Shown: positions 10,153 through 23,883, counted from the stretch's first letter. The stretch: 64,000 bases of DNA from Symbiodinium natans (GCA_905221605.1 CAJNDS010002263.1:275501-339500), one strand, 5' to 3'. Numbers and translations: made by a program. The notes: generated from the letters alone by a model not told the origin.

Positions 10153-11999
10153 CCTACGCCCTAGGGTTGATAGTGCTTTCTGCACTCTTACCGGCTCAGG
10201 CTGCCACAGCAAAGCAGTCTCCGACATGGCGGGAACTTGTGCTTCAGGATTTGTGATTTCACGGTAGGGTGTAGGACCCTTGGGGTGCTTAGGGTTTAGG
10301 GCTTAGGGCTTAGGGTTCAGGGTAGGTTGGACCTTGAGAGTTTGTGTTTTTCACTCGCTTAGGTTGGAGTGCATCTCATGCTCGGGTTCGGGGTGTGCGA
10401 GCAGTGCCCCTAAAGGAAAGCCATGAGGCTCTAAGCCCTAAACCCTAAACACCTTTGCAGGCTAGCCTGAAGAACGACTTCTGTGTGGAAGGGGGCCAGG
10501 AGGCACGACCAGCGGATGTGAAGTGAGAGGTGCATGAAATGCCATACCTGTCAAGGCTTAAGCACCTCACTGGGTTTCTTTCGAAATCCAGCAGCCTCAA
10601 GACTTCCGAAACATATATATATATAAATATGTATATATATATATACATACATACATACATACATATATAAAATATACACATAGTTCCGAAATACAAGCAA
10701 CTACACTCCCCCCCATATGTACACATGGTACTGCCGCAGGGGATGCTGAAGTCGGAGGCCAAGGCCATCGCACAGGTGCCACCGAGTTGAAATCGCAGGG
10801 ACCGTGTCTTTGTTTTCAGTCTTCAGCCGCAAGTCTCGGGATTAGAGGGTTAGGGTTTAGAGTTCGTTGAGGGGGTTTTGGGGATTTTGGCCGCAGGTCT
10901 AGGGTTCAGGGTTCAGACTTTTGAGATGGATCCAACACCGCGGCTCCCGCTGGCGAATTGATGCAAGGTACGCAACACTCGAACCAATCTAAGCTCTTGC
11001 ACCATATGCGTGCTGTCACGATCCTTCGTTTTCTGGGGTTAAGCACGAGACCAGAAACAAACCGGGGCTCAGGCTACGATTCTACGGACTTCCAGCGGAC
11101 TTCTGACCAGTTCCTCCCCCCGACACACTTGTTTTCGCCTCTTCTGGATTTGGAGGGGGCGAAGGAAGGTGCAATCGCTATTCTGAGATGCTTACCTGCT
11201 GGGAGGTCGAATGCATGCTGGATGCACTTCGGCTCTACAATTACGACTCCAGAGTCTCGGCAGTTTCAGTGTTAGCCTGAAGCTCCCTACAGTGCAGGCC
11301 CCTAAACCATACAGCTGCGCACAGGTGCCGAAGACTGACATGTTTCCCACGTCATCTGCTGCACATAGCCCGCAATTCTGTACCCTGTATCACCTTTTAT
11401 TTTTATTTGTATATTGTAAAGGGCTCCTACAGGGAACCTATGGACACTTAAGTCCTCAGCCGGTGCGGGATCGGCATTTTTGAATCGGGCCGAAGCCTCA
11501 GAACCTAAGCCCCGAACCCAAAACCCTTAAAACCCCAAACTCCCCTAAACCCTAAACCCTGAGTTCCTGCTATGCGGGAGCGAAAAAAACCCTGAGTTCG
11601 GGTGCCCAAAAAAAATCTCTAAGCATAGACCCTAAACCCACTCAGGAGTGGATCACCTCGCATCCTGCATCGCCGATGTGAATGGAACTTGGGATGCCAG
11701 TTGCTGGGCACATGCTGAGATGCGGTGGTCTCCGGGTTTAGGGTTTAGGTTTTAGGGTTTAAAATAGGTAGGGTTTATACGGGTCTTTGGGGCCCTTATG
11801 AAGAAGGATTGCAGGTTTTTCATCTTAGATTTCTTAGATGTCACCTTGGATTAAGGTGATCTTGTTCAGATGCCCTTATGGGAGTTGATGTTCAGAGGTC
11901 AGGTAGGGTTTGGGGTTCTAGGCCCGAATCAGATGTTGCACCGCTGACGACCTCAACAGGGATCCCATCCAAGGAGCCACAAGGGGGGGGAGCCCCTAT
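10153..11999. other. No gene recognised; one AT microsatellite
   Basis: Contains (TA)n/(CATA)n at about 10,612-10,670 and scattered CCCTAAA/TTTAGGG groups near 10,290, 10,435, 11,510-11,560 and 11,735-11,760. Open frames of about 60-107 codons show no domain. Confidence 0.6.
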
Positions 12000-12005
12000 A
12001 CTATA

Positions 12006-12133
12006 CCCTGGAACCCTGAAACCCTTAAGCCCTGAAACCCTTAAACCCTGAAACCCTTGAACCCTCAAACCCTTGAATCCTTGAACCCTTAAACCCTTGA
12101 ACCCTTGAACCCTTGAACCCTGAAACCCTAAAC
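12006..12133 (-). repeat. CCCTTGAA / CCCTTAAA array
   Basis: About 16 units of an 8-9-bp telomere-like variant (CCCTTGAA, CCCTTAAA, CCCTGAAA). The Gly/Phe/Arg-rich minus-strand frames here are repeat translations. Confidence 0.85.
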
Positions 12134-12814
12134 CGCGAAAGGCCAATGCAAAGGACCGATACCCAAGGAGGCCCCGAACTTGAAGCCCCAAACCTTCCAT
12201 GTCCAGGGCACGGGCACGCCATTTTGGGGTTCCTTTTACCATTCCGAGCTCTTTATTTGGGGTAGCCCAAAGAAAGCCCCAATGTATGAAAAATCAACCA
12301 ACATACTAAGCCACTCAGCCCTCAATTGAATGTGGCTATTGGCCTCAGAGTCGATGCCCTCAAACCGTTGCTCGAACTCTTACGTGTAGTTATTTAGAAA
12401 GAAGAGCCTACAGAGCCTCGAGCGCTGCCAAAAACATACTTCTGAGGGTGCGAAACCACCTAAACCTTAAGCCCAAAACTCACTGCAAGAAGAGCCTTGC
12501 TCTAGTGTGTCAAGCCGAGGTCTAATGAAGAAGCTGGATTTCGAGGTCGCAGATCTGTGCCTATAAGCCCTAAACCGTATACCTAGAGTCCGAGCGGGGG
12601 TCATGCTTCAGGGCAGTTTCATTACATTAGGGCACTTTCTCTTACGGAATCCTCTGCAAACTTGCGGGGGCCACGCCAGTTTTGCAGTTCTCGTGTCCAT
12701 GCCTCAATCCAAGGCCCTAGTGCTGTTGCTGTCGCAAGTTTTGGGCATCTTTGAATTTCTTCATCTTAGGGGCACCACTCACGAGTCGCCCCCCCAGACT
12801 CCCCAGACCCCAAG

Positions 12815-12997
12815 TCGTTGCATGGGTCCCCTGTGGACACATTCTCTGTGCTCTACTCCCGCAGCCTGCAGGAGTGCGAGTTCCAGAACTCGGAGAAGAA
12901 GTCTGCAGATCTAAGTGTCTGCGCAAGCCACACCAACCCCATGAACGACAACGACATGTCGGGAACTCCCGGGTACATCGCGAAGTGGCCCGCATGA
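12815..12997 (+). CDS. Possible terminal exon, unrecognised protein
   Basis: One frame (codons at 12,815, 12,818 and so on) reads about 60 residues of mixed composition to a TGA at 12,995-12,997, ending NDNDMSGTPGYIAKWPA. It is less repetitive than the two competing frames and its third positions are GC-rich. No start codon or clear acceptor was fixed, and no family is recognised. Confidence 0.3.
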   Translation, partial: SLHGSPVDTFSVLYSRSLQECEFQNSEKKSADLSVCASHTNPMNDNDMSGTPGYIAKWPA

Positions 12998-15900
12998 TAA
13001 AGAAGAGAAAGCTGGCCTGACAGTGCTTTTGAACCCCTATGCCCTATGCACCTTGGGTAACGAGTTGGTTGCGATCCCAAGCAGCTCCAGGATCAGATGA
13101 CAGCCCTCCTCTGGCAGCTGTGGGTCCACTAGGGGTCGATGTGCAGGGCTGGGGCCTTCCGAGGTACTACAGCGGCCCGCCTAGCGCGCCAAACGGCTAT
13201 CCTATGCCAGGAAGCAAAGATGATGCCTGGCCACGCATTGACATCGCCTGCGTTCGTTGTGTTGGATGTGCTGCCGAGGGTACCTGTCGGTTTGCAACAG
13301 GCATTGCTTGCGGGCAAGGGTTCCTATGTTGAAGGTGCAGAGATTTGATCGCCGCTGCAGTTCTGCAGTGCTGAAAGGGGGGGAATTCATGTGGTCGCTG
13401 TGGAAAGGGAGTGAATCGGAGCTTGTACGTGTGTGCCAAAGGTTTTTGAGTTTGCATGTGTGGGCCCAAGTCCGACCCAGCTTCCCTGCTTTCGAGAGCG
13501 CAGACGACCCCCATCGCCAAGCACACAACCAACATCTGCTTCATCTTTCGTACTAAAGCATCGGAGCTACCTTCCACACAAGGGGCTTTGAATTATTAAA
13601 AAAAGCCCTAAACCTTAAACCCCAAACCCTAATCCCTAAAACGCCTGACTTAGGACGACACCGACCCCGACAACGCACCCAAGACCGACGTCAAGGCCGG
13701 GATCTTCAGCGGGCAAGCCCCCCCATGGTCAAGGAAAGCTATGACGAAGACATAGGTTCCCTGGGGTTCCTACAATAAGAGGATCATTGCATCTTGGGAT
13801 CTGCATGGGGTGCCCCTAGGCCCTGAACCCTAAGTCCCAAAGCCTAATGCCAGAGAATGGCTGAACCTCGCAAGGCATGCGTCTCCACCTGCTGTTTCGG
13901 CCTCAGCTCAGCGGGTGTTGGAGCCTATTGTAGTATAACTATAAAGGGACTAAATGGAATAATATTAGGTTAGTCTTCCGACCTTTGTCTTAGGGTGTTG
14001 GGGTTTGCAAAAGGGGTGCAGGGTGGAGGGCTTTTGGTTTGGAGTTTACAAAGTTTAGGGTTGGGGGGGGGGGGGGGGTTCTTATGCTTCTGCTGTGACA
14101 AGAGGCCCGGGCTTTCCTCAACCGGGGTCCTTGTTGGGGGGGGGGGGGGGTCATCTTCGGGTCCGTTGAAGGGGCGGGGGGTGCATGTAAACGGGGGACC
14201 CGGACTAGTTTCTGGAAATCCCTGAGCCTAGATGGGTTTTTTTACAGGAGAAAACAAGGTTCTTCGGTTATTTTGGGCCCGTAGATTCGTCTGTGTATGT
14301 ATGCTTTTGTCTGCTTATCCAAACCCACACGCATACACGCATGTAGGGCCTATTTCAGAATCTAGCTTTCCGAAGCTTTTCGTGACAAGTTTGCTACCAT
14401 GTTCAAGTTTCACCTTCAGAGCTCAGCTTGCAGCAATAGCCAACGCCTGAAAGGGTTCCAGGGTTCTTGAGTTGTGAAACTTCGCCACGATTTTTCCCTA
14501 GAATGCTCGACAGGTCGAATGTGCAATCAAGAGAAGGTGGTGGCATTGTGAAGCTCTTGATTTCCCAAAACCCCAAACCCTGGCATTGTGAAGCTCTTGA
14601 TTTCCCCTAAGCGAAGCATAAGCCGGTCGCAGAAAAATGATCTGGGCGACTCGCCCATTGGCTAACTCAGAGCCCATCCTTGTTGACTTGCAGTGCAGAA
14701 AGTAACACACCCCAAACCCTAAACCCTAAACCTTAAACCCTTTTATCAGGGGGTAGCAGGTGGGGGGCGGGGTTAATGGTAGGGGGAAGGGATTGCGCCC
14801 CCAGAGCCTGGGGCGTCCAAGGCAAGCATCCCCCGGCGGATGGCTGGGAGAAGGCGGTGCGGTGGATTTAGGGGGACGAAGGGTTTAGGGTTTAGGGTTT
14901 AGGGCTACTTGGCGGATTGAAGGATTGCGTCGAAAGGCCGAAAGGTCCAGGTGCATGTCGTACTGTTGGGCTGTCTTCTGGTCGGTCTCCCCCGCTCCCC
15001 ACGAACATTAGTTGGGATTCAAGCTTTTTCCCCCATACACCCATGAACTCATAAACCCATAAACCCCGAAAGCCATGGAACCTAACCCCATGAACCGACC
15101 GGAGTCGCCTGATGAGCCACCGAAGCCGTTCACCGGACGGTTCTTCCTTCAAGTGTGACTTCAAATACGCGCGGCAACGGTTTAGCGTTAAGAGTCCTGT
15201 CGGCTTCAGCTTGGACCCGGCAGGTCGAGGATAAGACGGTTGCCCTGGCCAAGGCCACCACACCGGCACCTCCGCTTGCTCTTGACACTTTGTTCAGGGT
15301 TGAGAGGTTAGAGCTCCGATTTCTTTTGAGCCAGGGCTTCGGAGGCTTAGGGCCTAGGGTTTAGATTTTCGTGCGTTGCTGGCAGCAAGTCCAGTTTCAG
15401 CAGTGCTGTGCGGGATGAAGTAGATCTGGGTCTTGTGGGAGTTCGTAGACTTGGTTGCTAGGGCGGTGCTGGGGTTTGGGGTTGTTTAGGCAGAACGTCG
15501 AACAACGTTTGAAGGGGGATCGGGGTAAGGGGCCTGTGGATTCCGACTCTCTCTTTGAAGACTCAATCCCGAATCTTCCGTTTGGCGGGACCTTATGGGC
15601 TCACACACATACACAACGCACGCGCTAGCGTTCAGTGTCTTTTCTCCGCCTGAGCCCGAAGTTAACAACCGTCAACTAATCAGTTTGTGTTGAGCCTAAT
15701 CCCGATGTAATCTCAAGAAGTTCTTTCTTCTTTGTTCCGCTTGGAAACTGAGCCAAGAAGCTCTTGACTAGCGTTTGAGTGCTGTTTTGGCCCATCCAAT
15801 AGACCCTAAACCTCGGGCAACTTACAAATAGCCCCTAAATTACTAAACCCTAAACCCGAAACCCTAAATAACTAAAACCTAAGCCCGGGTGGCATAGAAA

Positions 15901-16232
15901 ACACCCTGCACCCTCAGGCAACCGTGAGGCTTCCCAGCTGCTCAGATGCATTCCATGCCATTACTTGGAGGTTCACAGGTACTTCTAAGTAGGGTTCGGG
16001 TTCAAGGTTTAGGTTCAGGGTTTAGGGTTTAGGGTCAGGGCTTAGTACCCTGAATAGCTATAGTTACCATACTTGTAATCCTACAGCGCCTATAAAATAC
16101 CCAAGTGAACCTGAGGGTTTAGGGTTTGGGGTCCAAGCCGCCAGTAACGGCAGCCCATGATTCGGTAACATCCTCAAGCCCTGTAATGAAGCCACAAGCC
16201 CTAAACCTTGTTGGGGGTAGGACTTTGCGCGG
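12998..16232. other. No gene recognised
   Basis: Holds G-tracts at about 14,062-14,078 and 14,137-14,150, telomere-like groups at 13,605-13,640, 14,705-14,740, 14,884-14,905, 15,840-15,870 and 16,010-16,040, and the duplicated 26-bp flank at 14,541-14,606. Frames at 13,039-13,577 overlap on both strands and cannot be ranked. Confidence 0.55.
14541..14606. repeat. 26-bp perfect direct repeat flanking a telomere-like 14-mer
   Basis: Positions 14,541-14,566 and 14,581-14,606 are identical. Between them lie only AAAACCCCAAACCC, two degenerate telomere units. The arrangement resembles a filled-in staggered break patched with telomere-type sequence. Confidence 0.9.
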
Positions 16233-16623
16233 CCCCCCCCCCCCCCCCCTCCCCCCACCTCCCCCCCCCCCCCTCCCCCCCCTCCCCTCCGCCCCTCCCC
16301 CCCCTCCCCCCCCCTCCCACCCCTCCCCCCCCCCTCCCCCCCCTCCCCCCCTCCCCCCCTCCCCCCCCCCCCCCTCCCCCCCCCCCCCCCCCTCCCCCCC
16401 CCCTCCCCCCCCCTCCCCCCCCTCCCCCCCCCTCCCCCCCCCTCCCCCCCCTCCCCCCCCTCCCCCCCCTCCCCCCCCCCCCCCCCCCCCTCCCCCCCCT
16501 CCCCCCCTCCCCCCCCCCCTCCCCCCCCCTCTTACCCCCCCCCTCCCCCCCCCCTCCCCCCCCCTCCCCCCACCCCTCCCCCCCTCCCCCCCCTCCCCCT
16601 CCCCCCCCCTCCCCCCCTCCTCC
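16233..16623 (+). repeat. 390-bp polypyrimidine (C-rich) tract
   Basis: Runs of 5-18 C broken almost only by single T. The plus strand could form i-motifs and the minus strand G-quadruplexes. Poly-Pro and poly-Gly open frames across it are artefacts. Length may be unreliable in an assembly. Confidence 0.97.
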
Positions 16624-19600
16624 AGCTTGAAAGTTGGCTTCAGAAGCCGATGAGGTGGCACCTTCGCCATTGCCCAGTTGCCAGAGAGTTTGCGGTCGTG
16701 CGTCGGCTTGAACATTTGTGACCCCGGAATTGCAATTGCACTTGAGGCATACACTTTTGGCCTTTAGTGAAATCAGAGGTGGGGTCTGTCATGAAGCGCC
16801 AAGAAGCTACGAACTTGGAATTCTTGGGCTGCGGAACATTGCTTCGGACCTCCGGAAACCGGTGTTCGAGTTCATCCTACCTATAGGTACCATACCTAAA
16901 TCCTGAACCCGAAACCCTCAACCCAAAATAATGTTGGGGATGGCTGAAAGGCGTGATTACCTCTCGTTGTTGTAAGGGCCGAGGTCTAACGCTTAGAAAA
17001 CCCTCTAGATCTCTTGAACTTGGTTTAGGCTTCTTGGGTAGTTTAGGGGTCGAGCCGAACCCCAAACCCTCAAAGTCATGAAGTGCATAGCGGCTTTAAC
17101 GCCGGGCTGGTATCTATGAAGCCAGGAAGCCATGCTTATGCCTTGTGATCTAAGTGAAGCCTAAATCCCCAAACCCCTAATACCTAAAACCCTACACCTT
17201 AGGTGGTTCAGGGGTTCATTGGTCGCCTGGTTTATTGTTGACGCCCTGTCTCAAGCAGCCAGCCAAATCCAGTTAGGTTTTAGGGTGGAGGGCTTCGGGG
17301 GGGCATGAGGCAAGTGGATCCGGACAACTTGCCCCCGTGCGGCTTCTGTGGCACCGAGACCATCAAGGGACCGCGTCCACTTAGGCTTTTTGACTCATGT
17401 TCCATGCATCACACAGCCTCAAACCGAATACCATAATTACAACAGACAACCTTAAGCACGATCACTAGAAACGCGAAGTGTAAAGCCACATAAGCCCTAG
17501 AACATTTATTCCTGAAATGATCCCAAATGCAGGAATTGTGATGCAACTCCTGGCTGTCCAAAATTAAAATGCCAAACGACATGTTGATATAGAGTATAGG
17601 GTTTCCTCGAATAGAGGTTCGCAGAAACCTGCATTTCTGTAATTCGAAGGAACGACCATTCCAATCTTGAAAGGGTGAAAACTGCTTACAGAAGCTGGCA
17701 GGCAAGAAAACGCAAGAACATGCTGGGATGATCTTCTTTAACGTCAGTAGTGTCGGATAATCTGATATCAGACTCGGAAGTGCTAAGACATGAGGTTATG
17801 CCAGAGGTAATAGTCCAACTGTAAGACTGACTGCGTATGCTTGAAGGTGAACAAGGTCGTAACAGAAGCGGGCGTTTGGTGGAACATTTCATCATGCACC
17901 ACGCCCCAACTGCAGGCCTAAAGAAACAACAAAGCTAAGCAAAAGTATCGGTTCTGGGCTTTACCACTTCTGGAGACCCGGAAAATCCGAGAAAGATGGG
18001 TACAGCATGGTTTCCACAGCCTTCCAACAAGCCAGGCATGACAAAAATGGATCTTTTCAACGCCATGCAACGCATTTCTTACATTGTGGCAGTTCGGGTT
18101 CTTTGGAGACACAGGGTTTAGGGTTCAGGGTAAAAGGGTTTAGTACTCTGAAACTCTGAAGAACTCGCCTCCCAAACCCTCGTAATTACGACCCTGAATC
18201 CCCAAAGTCGCTACCCGCTATCAGTTGGCGACCTCCGGAAAATGCCATGAAACAACCCTGAACCCCTTTCAGGGTTTAGGTTTAGAGTTCGGGGTGAACT
18301 CGCCTTGACGTGAGCACTACATGGGGCCGGGCGGCAAAAGTGTGTTGAAAATCGGGGTTAGGTTTCAAAAAGTTGTGTGGCTTAATTCGTCAACCCTAAG
18401 CCCTACCCCTCACCGCCTTGCCAAAAAAAGCTGTTCAAGAACTTCCCAAAAGCGCTTGGCCCTTCAGAATATGAAAATCAGATAACTGGCGCTATTTCAT
18501 TCCGAGGTTGGGGGTGTTGTGGGGTGAGTGTTGCAACGCCCGCAGTGGGCAGGAGCAGATAAGCTGATCAAGTGCTTCAGCTGTTGGGGCAAATGCTTCT
18601 CCTGGCAGCAAGATGACGAGCTCCAAAGCCTCAACGGGGTAGCCCCTACGCCTTGCAGCCCCTAGATAGTTTACATGATACGAACTGCCCAAGAACAGTT
18701 TCAGCGCATCAGGGTTTGTGTCAGGGCCTGTTGGGGACTAGCTGTAAACTCGTTGGGAGGCAAGGCGTACTCACGCAGGTCACTGAACCCAAAGTCCTTG
18801 CCTCAATTTGAGGCTTGCCGCATGCTTGGGTGTGGGGCATGTGGTTTAGGGTTTGGGGGCTCCCTCAAGCCGGGGGCGGGACTTCAAAGCCCGTTGCAAA
18901 GGGTGCCCTAAGCCGTAAACCCTGTAAAACCCGCAGTTAAACCCCGCACCCTGGACATCCAGTGAGGCTGCGATCCGGCCGGCGTGACAGCCGCCACGTC
19001 TGCCTTGAGGGTTTGGGGGTTTATTAGGGTGCTTCCAGGTTATTGCAGGCGAGGACGCCGCAAGACTGCTGCAAAAGGGTTTGGAGCCTTCCCAGGGCTT
19101 TCGGAAGCGAAGCCAAGACATGTCATAAGATCGGGTCAAGGAGGGATCCGTGCTAAAATGGGGCGGGGGGGGGCTTTCAGAATGGTACCCTTTTTCGGGG
19201 GGGGGGGGGGGGGGATTTCCTACAATTAGGGGGTTCTGGTAGCTTGGGGGAGGGGTTATATTAGGGGGGTTTTTGGGATCCCATCTTTCGAGCCACTCAT
19301 GGCGTTGCCGACCTGCAGCGGCTTTTTCAAACCTCAAGCCCTTCATTTCTGCTTGCGGTTCGAACTTCCTGCTAGCCAAGGCCTGTGCTGACAAGAACAA
19401 GGGGCAAGATCCGACACTCGGAGTGTTCAGGTTCATGGGTTTTGGGTTTGGTGTCTTTTTGGGGTTGGGCCCTGACTTCTGACCCTTCGTCCGAAACCCA
19501 CCCCGAAGTCTGACATGGAGCATCTGGGGGGTTGAGTTCTTGCGCACGAAGCGAACCGTGTCGGTCATCTCGGGCACGAGGTGTCTTGATTGGATTTAGT

Positions 19601-22600
19601 GATTTAGGGCTCAGGGAGCATGTCTTTGAGAAAGAATTGTTGGGGCGGGGGGCGTTTTGTCCATTGCTGTTTGGTTCAGGATGGGTTGGAGTGAAGTTCT
19701 CATGCGCTTTTGTTTTTTTCTGGCAGGCCTTTAAAATACGAACACGCTTCTACTTTGGAAGTATGTCGGCATGTGCGCTGCAATGTGGCCTGGGTGTCAA
19801 CCAAAACTAAAACCCTAACCTACGCCCTAATTTCCTGTAGACCCTAAAACCCTGAACCCTATAAACCCTGTAAACCCTAAAGCCTAAACGCTATAAAACG
19901 TCAAGTTTTTTTTTGAACCTTTGTTGCCACATTGCCACACCCGTGTGAAGCTTAAGGTCGTTCTTGTACCCCCCCCCCCCCTCCCTCCCTCCCCCCTCGG
20001 CGCCTTGACTTGTATCGACGAATCGGCTCCAAGGTTTGCAGGTTTAGGGCTTAGGGTTTGGGGTTTGGGGTTTCAGGGTTTAGGGCTTAGGGTATCAAGG
20101 GTTGAGGGCTTAGTCTAGGGCCCGCCGGTCTTAGACCCCTGAAGCACCTTAGCGCTAAGCCCTATACCCTAAACCCTACACCCTAAACCCTAAACCCTAA
20201 ACCCAAGGACTTGCAAGGACGAGACCAGCATGTCGCTGCTCTCATTGTCGCAGCCTCAATGACTCGCAGGTGCATGGGGAGAGCAAAGATCACGACGCTA
20301 TTCTCCCGCCTTCCCCTCCAAGCCCAAACTGTCGGCTTGGGCTTCGTGACCCCTTAACATAGCGGCGCTGCAGGAAACCTGTGAGGGTTTAGGGTTTTCG
20401 GGTTAAGGCAGCAAGGGTTTAGGGTCTTAGGGTTTCGGGTTTGAAGGGTTCAGGGTTTGGGGCTTGGGTGTTGAGGGCTTTGCAGTGTGCTTACCTGGCA
20501 TTCGAAACGAGGCCTGGCTGTAAACTATATACCCCTTGGGAATTATTTTTTGTTTATGTAAAACCCCAGAGGATATGAAACATAGTATTTTTATTACGGT
20601 TCTAAGGGGAGTATAGTAAAAAGGGCTTTAGGGTTCCGAGCTTGGCAGTCGCAGCGACTTGGCCCGCCTAAGGTCTTCCGGACTTGCATCAGGCCAGGGG
20701 TGTGGGTGCAAGGAGGGGGGGCGGGTTTACCCTGCAATCCCTAAAGACCCTAAAAGACCCATGCCCTAAACCCCTATAGGCCCTATAGGTCTTGTTTTTA
20801 CCCCCGGCACAAAGCGCCGAAAGAATCAGAATGCATGAAGCCAAGCTCGACCCTAATTCGCGTAAAGCACGCAAAGCCCCCCAAAAGGCCTAAACCCTAA
20901 AAACCCTACACCCTAAACCCCTAAACCCCTAAACCCTTTCTCATTCCCGCTGAACCGTGGGACTGCCATCTAGTATGGTGTGGGCTCAGGGGGTCCAAAC
21001 TCTCAACCTCGGGATGTTCCCGCTGATGCTAATTACCAACAGTCCTTAATAGGGCTGATCATAGGGGGTACTAGAATCCCTATTTAAGGACTGTTAGTAT
21101 GAAGGGGGAACATCAAGCCTCAACCCCTAAATCACCCGAAGTCGGCGGCGACAGGACATGGCCCAAAAAAGCGTCCCCGGAACCACCTCGTAAGTGCAAC
21201 CGGAGCCGAGGGGAGATTTTTGCATGTCGCGACATAGCGGTCACCCCAAGATGGGAAAAATGTCCTTCGTTATTTTCAGAATCCCCAACAAGGAACACTT
21301 ACTTTCGGATGTCGGGGTTGGCTGGCTTCGAGCTTTCTCGAACGACCACCTACGAGTAGCTCCGCCCTGGCCTGCAGGTGCGGTGACCTCGCAGCATGCC
21401 AAGGCTCGAATCGGCCCTGAAGAGGAATCTCATGCCAAGCCCGCAGGGGGGGCGGAGAGAAACAGGACGGTTGAGAGTTGAGGGTTTATACATGAGCAGT
21501 GAAGGAGTGTCTTTGCCCCAGTGGACAGAGACTAACTTTGGGAGCCCTGAGCCCCTGAATTCCCAGAACTCAAAGGCTTACGTTTGGGTTTTTTGGGTTC
21601 AGGGTATTGGTAGGGGGGACCTGCTGTAAAAAAGGTTTCGTGTATTAGAGCATGAGAACCTTGGACCTACTCCGATGCACGATGCCGTGACGCATGTGCT
21701 AACATAGTCAGCAGAACTACGTGCACGTGTGCTTCGGTCTACTTCACTAGGTGTGCTTGTCTGCGATGGGTTTACAATGAACCTGGGCAGCATGAGCTCT
21801 TTCCCGGCACGCTCACCCAAGCCTGGATTCAAAAAGAGCATGAGAACCTTAGGGAGAAGGCACGTGAAGTATCACAAAGTCCTAGTGGTGCAGTCTCACG
21901 ATCTCTCGCTGTTTACTTATCTCCGTCTTTCTCCCTGTCACAAGTTTAGTTGGGGGCTTTGGGGTCTAGGGCAGCCTATGCTCAAAAGTTACTGGCCATT
22001 CAAGGGACTGGAACACACGTGTAGGGGTACGTCATAGGCATTCGCTCCGCCCAAGCCTGCTCATGGCTTTGGGCAGCCGTTTTGCAGGCCTTCTCTGCCA
22101 GCATCACAGCAACCAGACGTAGCGAGGAGCCCATCAGCCGGAGACCCAGGAGCGTTGTTCCCCGAAACCCTAAACCCTTGTCATGGCTAGTTGCTGCGTT
22201 TAGGGTTAGGGGGGGGGGGGGGTTGATCAAGGGAGATGGGGGTTACTGGTCTGAGAACGACCGACCCTAAACCCTAAACCGCAGCTCTTGGGTCTTGGTT
22301 ACATGTTGACGTTGTGTTAGCGTGAGGGGTGTTTGGGACTGGTCCCCACGTGATTAGCTTGCCCTGATGGGTATCATTCTATGTTGGGGTGGATCAGGTG
22401 ACTCGCTGAGCGCTCATCATGAAAATTCAGTTTCTCCAGTGACTTTGGAACCCTAAGCCCGAAACCCTAAACCCTAAACCCTACACCTACACCGTAAAAC
22501 CTAAACCCTAAACCCTGACCCTTCTAGCACCTGTCGAGCGTTTCTGTTGGCGTGGACTGAAGCCTGTTCCGATACACTTGCGCAGGGTTTGGGGTTTAAG

Positions 22601-23883
22601 GTTTTAGAGTTCAGGGTTTCGGGAGCCAAGAGGGGGAATGGAACCTCCCTGCACTGTTTAAGGATTCTAAAGGTGGGCCCTTCGGGCCTGTCCTGTGGAC
22701 AAAGGCTTGTGGAGATTTGGAGGGTTAGGGGATTGTGGGGTTTGGAGTTTTAGGGTTTAGGGGTTCTAGGGATCATAGGGTTTAGCGGTTAGGGTTGAAG
22801 GGTTTAGAGTTCTCTTCGGGTGTTGGGTTTGGTACGTCGGGGGGCGGGGGGTTAGGCGCGGAGGTCTTACGGCCAAAGAATTCAGTTCTCATGAGGTGCG
22901 GGATGCTTGGGTTATCGGAGCAAGTAGTAACCCTGAATCCTAAACCCTAAACCCTGGCGTCTTGGGGCGAAGAGTGCTGTAGCAGTGAAGTTGCCGTTGA
23001 AGAAAGCATAGACAGCCAAGTTTGAACCGATACAGATACGCTGAGTTGCCTTTTCTAGCCCAGCCTCGGTTGCTCAGTAGGGTTCAGGGTTTAGAGTTTA
23101 GGGTTTAGGGTAGCTGTAGCTGACGACAGCAGTGGGAGGTATGATCCTAGCTCTGTCGCACTGCCACACCTAAGCTCCCTAACTTCCATCTTCTTGCTGG
23201 TCCCTGTGCCCAGGCCATTCCAAGAAGTGGCAGAAGTCTCGCGACTCAAGTTGGTTTCAAGCAGAGCGCGACTTCAAACTCCTGCTCCCTTTCCCCAACC
23301 CCCCCCCCCCACCCGCTTGCGGTACACCTTTGAGGATTCCGGGGCTCACCGCTTGCATAGCTAGCTCGGGCGCGATATTGAGGTGGGGCCTTGGGGGGGG
23401 GGGTACTTTCATTGCATTACGTCCTGCAGATTCCGTCGCCTGGTTGCCTGGTTCGTCTTAATTTTGAGCGGTTGAACCCTTAATTAGCTGCACCTAGCTT
23501 TCGCTGAATGCTCTGAAAGGTTCTCCTCTCGACGACGACCTCCAAGCGGGATTTACACATGGGGGATTGTTCTGATTGTAGCCACCTTTTATGAACAGGA
23601 CCACTGACCCTAATAACTACCTGAAAAAGGCACTATAAACCCTATGAGCTTCACATGAGCCCTATACAGAAAATCTCCAAATCCATGAAACATCATGAAA
23701 TCCCACGAAAAGCCCCACTTAAGCACCTGATTCCTAGAAACCCCCACCGAAGGCTCCTCGCCCGCGCCCGGCACCAGATCGCTGCCCGCCTTCGGCGCGT
23801 CTAGGCACAGGGGGCGGCCTTGCCGGCTCTGGCTTCCGAAATCTGGCTATAGCTACACTTACCATGCTCATAACATCTTATAA
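16624..23883. other. No gene recognised; 7.3 kb of mosaic sequence
   Basis: Contains a relatively AT-rich stretch at about 17,400-18,110 with few telomere motifs, G- or C-tracts at 19,165-19,214, 19,970-19,995, 22,209-22,222, 23,300-23,312 and 23,393-23,402, and telomere-like groups near 20,045-20,100, 20,165-20,205, 20,390-20,450, 20,893-20,935, 22,265-22,280, 22,455-22,520, 22,575-22,610 and 23,080-23,110. Open frames of up to 243 codons (minus strand, 18,846-19,577) cross G-tracts and have no recognisable domain. Confidence 0.5.

Noticed and set aside
16119-16754. Poly-Gly and poly-Pro ORFs of 140-211 codons
   Set aside because: They translate a C/T homopolymer-like tract.
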